From: Ruminococcus sp.
Lineage (GTDB): Bacteria; Bacillota; Clostridia; Oscillospirales; Ruminococcaceae
DNA length: 11,386 nucleotides
Assembly: GCA_014799675.1 (NCBI GenBank)
Contig: JAAVHM010000160.1
Location: 1 to 11,386, forward strand
Direction: 5' to 3'
Shown piece by piece: positions 5,899 to 11,386 of the stretch. The first letter of the stretch is position 1; every line of letters begins with the position of its first letter. The notes below the pieces were generated by a model. The model was given only the letters and a program-made list of their open reading frames with translations, did no database searches and was not told where the DNA came from. A program made the translations under genes and the position numbers.

Positions 5899-5935
5899 TC
5901 TTGCTTCTGTCAGGAGTATTAGAAGCAAGAGACAG
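5899..5935. repeat. Heptamer repeat, locus B copies 2 and 3 (opposed)
   Basis: TCTTGCTTCTGTCAGG (5899-5914) lies in the pyrimidine sense and ATTAGAAGCAAGAGACAG (5919-5935 core) in the purine sense. They are separated by only a few bases, so AGAAGCAAGA/TCTTGCTTCT and CTGTC/GACAG can pair within this block. Copy 2 can instead pair with copy 1, and copy 3 with the block before alaS, so alternative RNA folds are possible. Confidence 0.65.
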
Positions 5936-5979
5936 TATTTTATTAAATTTAAGAAGCGGGATAACGGTACGGGAGCATT

Positions 5980-5998
5980 TTTGCTGCGCGGCAGCAAA
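5980..5998 (+). promoter_or_regulatory. Strong hairpin in the alaS leader
   Basis: TTTGCTGC (5980-5987) and GCAGCAAA (5991-5998) form a perfect 8-bp stem with a GCG loop, 54 nt before alaS. The following TTTCTTGCCTCTTG is only partly T-rich, so a terminator or attenuator role is possible but unproven. The rest of 5936-5979 is AT-rich, then CG-containing, and holds nothing I recognise. No T-box core is visible anywhere in the 201-nt gap. Confidence 0.4.
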
Positions 5999-6000
5999 TT

Positions 6001-6038
6001 TCTTGCCTCTTGCCTCTGAATATCTTGCTTCTGTTAGG
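6001..6038 (+). repeat. Heptamer repeat, locus B copy 4, abutting the alaS ribosome site
   Basis: Units TCTTGCC, TCTTGCC, TCTGAAT, ATCTTGC and TTCTGTT are followed by AGG, which is the start of the alaS Shine-Dalgarno TTAGGAGGAAG. The block is nearly the same as the one at 9066-9102 before comEC and has the same orientation relative to the downstream gene. CCTC units in it are complementary to the GAGG of the ribosome site. Confidence 0.75.
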
Positions 6039-6051
6039 AGGAAGTTTTAAA

Positions 6052-8682
6052 ATGCAGTGGACAGGTTTAAACGACTTGAGAGAAAAATATCTTTCGTTTT
6101 TTGAAAGCAAAAATCATACAAGAATGGCAAGCGCGTCCCTTATACCACATGGGGACAACAGCTTGCTGCTTATCAACAGCGGCATGGCTCCGCTGAAAAA
6201 ATTCTTTTTGGGACAGGAAACCCCTCCCAATGTAAGGGTTACAACTTGCCAGAAATGTATACGTACCCCCGATATCGAGCGTGTGGGCAAGACCGCCCGC
6301 CACGGCACATATTTTGAAATGCTGGGCAATTTTTCCTTTGGCGATTATTTCAAAAAGGAAGCAATTGCATGGGCATGGGAATTCCTTACAGGCGTTTTGG
6401 AAATTCCCGCCGACAGGCTTTGGATAACCGTTTTTGAAAGCGACGACGAGGCGGAGCAGATCTGGATGAACGATATAGGCATACCCAAGGAAAGAATAAA
6501 GCGTCTCGGCAAAGCGGATAACTTCTGGGAGCACGGCAGCGGACCCTGCGGACCTTGCTCCGAGATACATTTTGACAGGGGAGAAAGCTACGGTCCATTT
6601 GAAAGCTTTGAACAGGCAAGTGATTGTGACCGTGTAATTGAGATATGGAATTTGGTATTCTCCCAGTTCGACAGCGACGGCAACGGCAATTACACCGAAA
6701 TGGCTCACAAAAATATTGATACGGGCATGGGTCTTGAAAGACTTGCCTGTGCAATGCAGGGTGTGGACAACCTTTTCGAGGTTGATACAGTTCAGAATAT
6801 CATGAAGCACATCAGCAAAATTGCAGGCGTTGAATACAAAGCGGACGAGAAAAAGGACGTTTCCCTCCGTGTTATCACAGACCACATCAGAAGCACCACC
6901 TTTATGATGGGAGACGGAGTTACCCCATCAAATAACGGCAGGGGATATGTTCTTAGGAGACTTCTCAGACGTGCCGCACGTCACGGCAGACTTTTGGGAA
7001 TTACAAAGCCTTTCCTTTATGAAGTTGTTGATACAGTTATTGCGGAAAATGCTTCTGCTTACCCCGAGCTTGAAGAGCGTAAAGCGTACATCAAAAAGCA
7101 CATCAGAAGCGAGGAGGAGACCTTTGCCAAGACAATTGACAAGGGTATGGAAATTCTTAACGAAAAAATCGACGCCGTTCTCAAATCGGGCGGCAAGGTT
7201 CTCGGCGGCGACGACGCATTCCTGCTCAGCGACACATACGGTTTCCCCATTGACCTGACTATAGAAATTGCGGAGGAAAAGGGCATTGAAGTAGATACCG
7301 AAAGATACACCGAGTGCCTTAACGAGCAGAAGAAAAAAGCCCGTGAAGACCACGACGCAAAGTCGGGTTCGTCATGGGAGGACGGAACTCTTTCCGTTGA
7401 CTGTGAAGCTACAAGCTTTACAGGCTATTCCTCAATGGAGGAACAGGCTAAAGTCCTTGCAATATTTGTAAACGGCGAAAGCATGGAGACCGCAAACGAC
7501 GGCGACGAGGCAGTTATTGTTCTTGACAAAACTCCTTTCTATGCCGAAAGCGGCGGACAGGTCGGCGACACAGGCGTTATCAGCGGAGCAATGACAGCTT
7601 TCGAGGTTTCCGATACAAAGAAAATTCACAGCGGACATTTCCTGCATTTCGGTACGGCGCAGGGAACAGTTTCCGTCGGCGACAGCGTAAAAGCCGTTGT
7701 TGACAAGCAAAGACGCGCTTCTATCATGCGTAACCATACCGCGGCGCACCTGCTTCAGGCGGCTCTCCGAAAGGTTCTCGGCGACCACGTTCATCAGGCC
7801 GGACAACTTGTTGACGGCGAGAGAGTGCGTTTCGACTTCTCCCATTTTGAAGCTGTAACTCCCGACGAGCTTAAAGAAATCGAGGGTATCGTAAATAAGA
7901 ATATTCTTGACGCAATAAACGTTACCATGACCGAAATGCCTATCGACGAGGCAAGAAAGCTTGGCGCAATGGCTCTCTTCGGCGAAAAGTACGGCGACAT
8001 CGTCCGCGTTGTTGACGTTAAGGACACTTCCATAGAATTCTGCGGCGGTACTCATATCGACAACACCTCAAAGATAGGACTTTTCAAGATAGTTTCTGAA
8101 AATTCCGTTGCCGCAGGCGTAAGACGTATTGAAGCTGTAACGGGATCGGGCGTGCTTGCTCTTATTGACGATTATAAGGATATAATTTCCAAGTCAGCGC
8201 AGGCTGTAAAAGCCCCCAACGCTGCGGAGCTTGTGACACGCTGCGGAGTTATCGCAGGGGAAGTCAAGTCCCTCGAAAAAGAAGTTGCAGACCTTAAGGG
8301 CAAAATTGCCGCTTCACAGCTTGACGCGCTCTTTAACAGCGCAGTAACCGTTGGTTCTGTTCAGGTTATCACCGCAGTTCTGGAGGACACAGCTCCCGAC
8401 GTTTTACGTGCAATGGGCGACAAGATAAAGGATAAGTCCGCAAATGCCGTTGCGGTAATTGCCGCAGTAAACGGCGCAAGCGGTTCTATAATCTGCGCCT
8501 GCGGCAAGGACGCGGTTTCTGCCGGAGCGCACGCAGGAAAAATCGTTCAGAAGGTTTCCGCCCTCACAGGAGGAAAAGGCGGCGGACGTCCCGACAGCGC
8601 AATGTCGGGAATGGGCGACACCGCAAAGGCTAAGGAAGCTATCGCCGCGGCAGGCGGAATAGTTTTGGAATTTGTTAAATAA
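6052..8682 (+). CDS. alaS: Alanyl-tRNA synthetase
   Basis: This is a full-length AlaRS (876 residues from ATG 6052), which charges tRNA-Ala with alanine and edits mis-charged Ser and Gly. The class II catalytic core is at the N-terminus (INSGMAPLKKFFLGQ, then VTTCQKCIRTPDIERVGKTA, then FEMLGNFSFGDYF). The editing domain carries the zinc ligands HTAAH (562-566) and CGGTH (664-668). The C-Ala domain ends with GGKGGGRPDSAMSGMG. An upstream in-frame TTG (6010) would add 14 residues encoded entirely by the repeat and ribosome site. ATG 6052 is correct because GGAGGAAG lies 8 nt before it and MQWTGLNDLREKYL is the usual start. Many Firmicutes control alaS by a T-box riboswitch; none is visible here, although the leader has repeats and a hairpin. 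The HIT gene follows 16 nt after the stop. Confidence 0.98.
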   Translation: MQWTGLNDLREKYLSFFESKNHTRMASASLIPHGDNSLLLINSGMAPLKKFFLGQETPPNVRVTTCQKCIRTPDIERVGKTARHGTYFEMLGNFSFGDYFKKEAIAWAWEFLTGVLEIPADRLWITVFESDDEAEQIWMNDIGIPKERIKRLGKADNFWEHGSGPCGPCSEIHFDRGESYGPFESFEQASDCDRVIEIWNLVFSQFDSDGNGNYTEMAHKNIDTGMGLERLACAMQGVDNLFEVDTVQNIMKHISKIAGVEYKADEKKDVSLRVITDHIRSTTFMMGDGVTPSNNGRGYVLRRLLRRAARHGRLLGITKPFLYEVVDTVIAENASAYPELEERKAYIKKHIRSEEETFAKTIDKGMEILNEKIDAVLKSGGKVLGGDDAFLLSDTYGFPIDLTIEIAEEKGIEVDTERYTECLNEQKKKAREDHDAKSGSSWEDGTLSVDCEATSFTGYSSMEEQAKVLAIFVNGESMETANDGDEAVIVLDKTPFYAESGGQVGDTGVISGAMTAFEVSDTKKIHSGHFLHFGTAQGTVSVGDSVKAVVDKQRRASIMRNHTAAHLLQAALRKVLGDHVHQAGQLVDGERVRFDFSHFEAVTPDELKEIEGIVNKNILDAINVTMTEMPIDEARKLGAMALFGEKYGDIVRVVDVKDTSIEFCGGTHIDNTSKIGLFKIVSENSVAAGVRRIEAVTGSGVLALIDDYKDIISKSAQAVKAPNAAELVTRCGVIAGEVKSLEKEVADLKGKIAASQLDALFNSAVTVGSVQVITAVLEDTAPDVLRAMGDKIKDKSANAVAVIAAVNGASGSIICACGKDAVSAGAHAGKIVQKVSALTGGKGGGRPDSAMSGMGDTAKAKEAIAAAGGIVLEFVK

Positions 8683-8698
8683 TTAAGGAGCGATTGCA

Positions 8699-9043
8699 AT
8701 GGAAGATTGTCTTTTCTGTAAAATTATAGCAGGAGAAATACCAAGCACAAAGGTGTACGAGGACGAATTCGTCTACGCTTTCAAGGACATTAATCCCCTT
8801 GCGCCCGTGCATATTTTGGTCGTTCCCAAAAATCACATTTCGGGCGCGGACGAGATAAATGGAGAAAATTCCGCAGTAGTGTCGAAAATTTTCGAGGCTG
8901 CCGCAAAAATCGCAAAGGAGCAGGGCATTGCCGAGGACGGCTTCAGAATTGTCACAAACTGCGGTGAAAACAGCTGTCAGAGCGTTAAACATCTGCACTT
9001 CCATATTTTAGGCGGCAAGCAGCTTAAAGCAGATATGGGCTAA
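8699..9043 (+). CDS. HIT-family (HINT/PKCI-like) protein
   Basis: This is a 114-residue histidine-triad protein. The triad HLHFHILGG is at residues 98-106, with the central His100 as the expected nucleophile. The N-terminal CLFCKIIAGEIPSTKVYED is the usual start of the bacterial HINT group, and the PLAPVHILVVPKNHI segment is also typical. HINT proteins are small dimeric cytoplasmic purine nucleoside phosphoramidases that split AMP-lysine or related conjugates. Cys93 stands where a Gly is common before Q-S-V. AAGGAG lies 9 nt before the ATG, and the gene begins 16 nt after alaS, so the two are very likely co-transcribed; clearance of adenylates escaping from aminoacyl-tRNA synthetases is a proposed HINT role that would suit this neighbour, but that is inference. 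Confidence 0.96.
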   Translation: MEDCLFCKIIAGEIPSTKVYEDEFVYAFKDINPLAPVHILVVPKNHISGADEINGENSAVVSKIFEAAAKIAKEQGIAEDGFRIVTNCGENSCQSVKHLHFHILGGKQLKADMG

Positions 9044-9062
9044 GGATTTACGCAGTAAATCC
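9044..9062 (+). promoter_or_regulatory. Perfect hairpin after the HIT gene
   Basis: GGATTTAC (9044-9051) and GTAAATCC (9055-9062) form an 8-bp perfect stem with a GCA loop directly after the HIT stop codon. No T-tract follows, because the heptamer repeat begins at once. It may protect the mRNA 3' end or be a weak terminator. Confidence 0.4.
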
Positions 9063-9065
9063 CCA

Positions 9066-9102
9066 TCTTGCCTCTTGCCTCTGACCTCTTGCTTCTTATA
9101 GG
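9066..9102 (+). repeat. Heptamer repeat, locus C, abutting the comEC ribosome site
   Basis: TCTTGCC, TCTTGCC, TCTGACC, then TCTTGC and TTCTTAT are followed by AGG, which begins the AGGAAAGGA ribosome site of comEC. The block matches 6001-6038 in roughly four of five positions with a one-base length difference. It fills most of the gap between the HIT gene and comEC. Confidence 0.75.
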
Positions 9103-9118
9103 AAAGGATTGAACTGAA

Positions 9119-11221
9119 ATGGTGCGGAAAATGGCTTATATAGGCTCGTCCTATTTGCTCGGTCTGTTTTTCGCATCATTTTTGGATATTGGAGTAAATA
9201 TTCTCGCCGCATTTTCGGCAGCAGTGGTTTCCGTAACGGCATTGATCTTGTTCGGAAAAAAGTCCGTTAAGATTTCCGTCTGCATAATAAGCGCGGCGGC
9301 AGCAATGCTTGTGTACGGTCTGTACGACTGCTTTGTTTACCGAAATATCGTTAAATACGACGGCTGCGAAGTCGAGATAAAAGGCGTTATAACCGATTAC
9401 ACCGAGTACGGCGGGGACAAGACAGCTTACATTATAAAAGGCGTGATAAACGGCGACGTTACCGCCGTGGTAAGCTGCTACACAAACAGCACCTATGCCG
9501 AAATAGGAGACAGCGTAACGGTCTCGGGAGTCGTCTCCAAGCTGAAAAACAGCTATACCTTTCCCGCCGAGGATTACTACAAGGCAAAGGGTATGTTCCT
9601 GCGGATAAACAAGGTCATCAGCTTTGAATATGTGCCAAGAGAAAGCTTTTCCATAAAGCGTACTTTGTATAATTACCGCGGCAAAATAATCGGCGTTATC
9701 GGCAACGAAATGGATACCGACGGCAAAGCCGTTATGGAAGCCATGCTTTTCGGCGACAAATCGGAGCTTGAAAGTACCCAGAAAACCTTGCTGTACCGCG
9801 CGGGAATAGGACACCTTATGGCTGTTTCGGGAGTACATCTTTCGGTGGTTTGCTCCTTTTTCTGGCTTTTTATATCACGTCTGCCCATAGGCAAATATTT
9901 CCGCTTCGGACTTTTGTTAGTCCCCATACTTTGTTTTGCGACAATGGCAGGGTTTACCAATTCTGTCATAAGGTCGGCAATCATGATGACGGTGGTTTAC
10001 GGCGCAAGCCTTTTCAGGCGGCGTGCGGACACGTTCAATTCCTTGGGAATATCTGTAATAATTCTTACAATATTCACCCCGTTTGCCGTTCGGGACGCGT
10101 CTTTCCTGCTTTCCGTGGGAGGAGTTTTCGCAATAGGCGTTGCTGCTCCCGAGGTGATAAAAGCCATAGAGCAAAAGTTTGAATTGGGGATATTTTTAAA
10201 ATCTGTAATAACCTCCGTATGCGTGACGGTAATAATTTTTCCCATAACAATACTGTTTTTCGACGAGGTATCAATAGCGTCTCCAATATCAAATCTGCTG
10301 CTTATGCCGCTTTGCCTGCTGATACTTGTTGGCGGAATAATCGTTTCCCTGACAGGCGGGGTATCGGTAATTGCCGTTCCCGTGCTGAAAATCTGCGAAA
10401 TATTGTGCAGTATAGTTCTTGCCGTGTCAAAATTTATCGGCAGACTGCACTTTTTATACATTCCGCTGGGCAGCGGTTTTGTAAAGCTTTCCGCCGCATT
10501 TTCCGTGATTTTGATAGCAGTATTGTTCCTTGTGACAAGAAAGTCCGCTGTAACAGCGTTAGCTTCTGCGGTTATATTGGTATTTGCGGTTCTTTCGGTA
10601 AATCTTTACAGGTTTACGTCCACAGATATCTCAGCAGCGGTTTTCAGAGACGGAAGCAGTACCGCCGCAGTTGTACATAACGGAAATTCGGCGGCAATTA
10701 TTGATTTCGACGGCGGGGGAGCAGCTTCCTCGGCTGTAAAATATCTTAACAGGAACGGTATTTACAAAATCGAGTCATTGGTATTAAATTCGGGAGCAAA
10801 CACGTCCCTGCCAATATATCTGAACGATTTGGAGCTTTTCGAGCTTTCGGCGGTAATGCTCCCCGAAAGGGACAAGTCTCTTGCCGTTGGCGATTGTTAC
10901 TTTTATAATGACGGTCAGTGCTTCGACGCGGCTGGCTGTACAGTGTACTTTTATAATGAAAGCGTTATAAAAATCAGCTGCAGAAATAACGACATAATTT
11001 TTTATACCGACAGTTCGGAGTACGATTTCACCGACGAGTACGCCGCCGCTGTCCGATATGACGGCAAGTCCCGCGATATCGACCCAGACTGCAAAATCAT
11101 TGCGGTAATGAACGAAAAGGGCGAGGCGTTGGCGGTAAAGGACAGAACAGTCCACATAGGCGAAAACGTGAAAATAACAGTAAACGGCAACGGAGAGATA
11201 AGCTCCGGAAATCCGGAATGA
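9119..11221 (+). CDS. comEC: ComEC/Rec2 DNA-uptake channel protein with degenerate C-terminal domain
   Basis: This 700-residue membrane protein has the ComEC layout. N-terminal hydrophobic helices (residues ~5-75) are followed by a soluble OB-like/DUF4131-type region (~80-185). The Competence domain (~205-490) has the hallmark AMLFGDKSEL and GIGHLMAVSGVHLSVV stretch (about 209-244) and many further membrane helices. ComEC forms the inner-membrane channel that passes single-stranded DNA into the cell during transformation. The last ~200 residues (from 501) align in layout with the usual metallo-beta-lactamase-like nuclease domain, but its metal site is gone: the expected THPHADH position reads NSGANTS, and the LDVGQGDA block reads AVFRDGSS. 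The length is a little under the usual 750-800. ATG 9119 has AGGAAAGGA about 10 nt upstream; ATG 9131 is an alternative. holA follows after 15 nt. Confidence 0.93.
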   Translation: MVRKMAYIGSSYLLGLFFASFLDIGVNILAAFSAAVVSVTALILFGKKSVKISVCIISAAAAMLVYGLYDCFVYRNIVKYDGCEVEIKGVITDYTEYGGDKTAYIIKGVINGDVTAVVSCYTNSTYAEIGDSVTVSGVVSKLKNSYTFPAEDYYKAKGMFLRINKVISFEYVPRESFSIKRTLYNYRGKIIGVIGNEMDTDGKAVMEAMLFGDKSELESTQKTLLYRAGIGHLMAVSGVHLSVVCSFFWLFISRLPIGKYFRFGLLLVPILCFATMAGFTNSVIRSAIMMTVVYGASLFRRRADTFNSLGISVIILTIFTPFAVRDASFLLSVGGVFAIGVAAPEVIKAIEQKFELGIFLKSVITSVCVTVIIFPITILFFDEVSIASPISNLLLMPLCLLILVGGIIVSLTGGVSVIAVPVLKICEILCSIVLAVSKFIGRLHFLYIPLGSGFVKLSAAFSVILIAVLFLVTRKSAVTALASAVILVFAVLSVNLYRFTSTDISAAVFRDGSSTAAVVHNGNSAAIIDFDGGGAASSAVKYLNRNGIYKIESLVLNSGANTSLPIYLNDLELFELSAVMLPERDKSLAVGDCYFYNDGQCFDAAGCTVYFYNESVIKISCRNNDIIFYTDSSEYDFTDEYAAAVRYDGKSRDIDPDCKIIAVMNEKGEALAVKDRTVHIGENVKITVNGNGEISSGNPE

Positions 11222-11236
11222 AAGGAATGAAAAACA

Positions 11237-11386
11237 GTGGCTGCTGTAACGGAAAACGATTTAAAAACCGCAGTAAAAAACCGTCAGTTTAAAAATGCTT
11301 ATTACTTTTACGGCAAGGATATAGCCGCTGTTGAAGCATACACAAAAAATCTCGTTTCGAGAATAGTTGACAAGGAAAATGCGGAC
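11237..11386 (+). CDS. holA: DNA polymerase III delta subunit, partial (3' end outside window)
   Basis: Fifty codons run from GTG 11237 to the window edge. The product begins MAAVTENDLKTAVKNRQFKN and continues AYYFYGKDIAAVEAYTKNLV. The pattern of a short helix, then YYFYGKD, then a helix is the usual opening of HolA/YqeN, where LYGxE(D) precedes the degenerate P-loop region. HolA is the clamp-loader subunit that opens the beta sliding clamp. GTG is the only reasonable start, because an in-frame TGA lies at 11228-11230 and no ATG is in frame; a weak AAAGGA is 11 nt upstream. The comEC-holA order is widely conserved in Firmicutes and supports the call. Only the N-terminus is visible, so the assignment rests on this short stretch plus context. 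Confidence 0.8.
   Translation, partial: MAAVTENDLKTAVKNRQFKNAYYFYGKDIAAVEAYTKNLVSRIVDKENAD

Noticed and set aside
5849..6038. CRISPR array or IS remnant in the yebC-alaS gap
   Set aside because: Units are only 7 bp with no unique spacers of even length. There is no transposase fragment, target-site duplication or cas gene nearby.
6010..6051. Upstream TTG start adding 14 residues to alaS
   Set aside because: The added codons come from the repeat and the Shine-Dalgarno. ATG 6052 has ideal spacing and the family's N-terminus.
6067..6885. Long antisense open frame (272 codons) inside alaS
   Set aside because: It is a shadow of codon bias in alaS, with no ribosome site and no recognisable protein features.

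Overview
The window looks like a chromosomal housekeeping segment of a low-to-mid-GC Firmicute, most likely a clostridial gut-type anaerobe of the Ruminococcus/Oscillospiraceae kind. This rests on strong AGGAGG-like ribosome-binding sites, sigma-A-type promoters, the clostridial flavour of the proteins, and gene neighbours such as obg, mini-RNase III, alaS and comEC-holA. The placement is an inference from protein style, not a database result.

Layout. Positions 1-1361 are on the minus strand: an AraC-family regulator cut by the window edge (1-502), a cysteine-rich protein of unknown function with its own terminator (668-1111), and tRNA-Ser(GGA) (1269-1361) with a consensus promoter at 1446-1474 and a terminator at 1211-1245. 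From about 1550 everything is on the plus strand. In order: obg (1644-2924); an unknown gene broken by an in-frame TAG (2946-3389); a Nudix hydrolase (3391-3927); mini-RNase III mrnC, apparently starting at ATA (3984-4400); an MBL-fold hydrolase (4390-5052); yebC (5122-5850); alaS (6052-8682); a HIT/HINT protein (8699-9043); comEC (9119-11221); and the first 50 codons of holA (11237 to the edge).

How the genes work together. obg, mrnC, yebC, alaS and tRNA-Ser all serve ribosome assembly, rRNA maturation or translation. The Nudix, MBL and HIT proteins are small hydrolases of general metabolism. ComEC is the DNA-uptake channel and HolA the clamp-loader delta subunit, a common Firmicutes pair. 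Short spacings, and one overlap (mrnC with the MBL gene), suggest co-transcription in blocks. The only clear plus-strand promoter is the one before obg.

The most unusual feature is a family of degenerate 7-bp tandem repeats (AGAGGCA/TAGAAGC type, or TCTTGCC on the other strand). It sits in three intergenic gaps: the 5' leader of tRNA-Ser, the yebC-alaS gap (several copies in both orientations), and the HIT-comEC gap. Two copies in the same orientation end directly at the Shine-Dalgarno sequences of alaS and comEC, and one copy contains the yebC stop codon. Other notable points are the amber-interrupted gene, the ATA start of mrnC, and a ComEC whose C-terminal beta-lactamase-like domain has lost its metal-binding residues. 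I see no CRISPR array, transposase, phage gene or new defence system.
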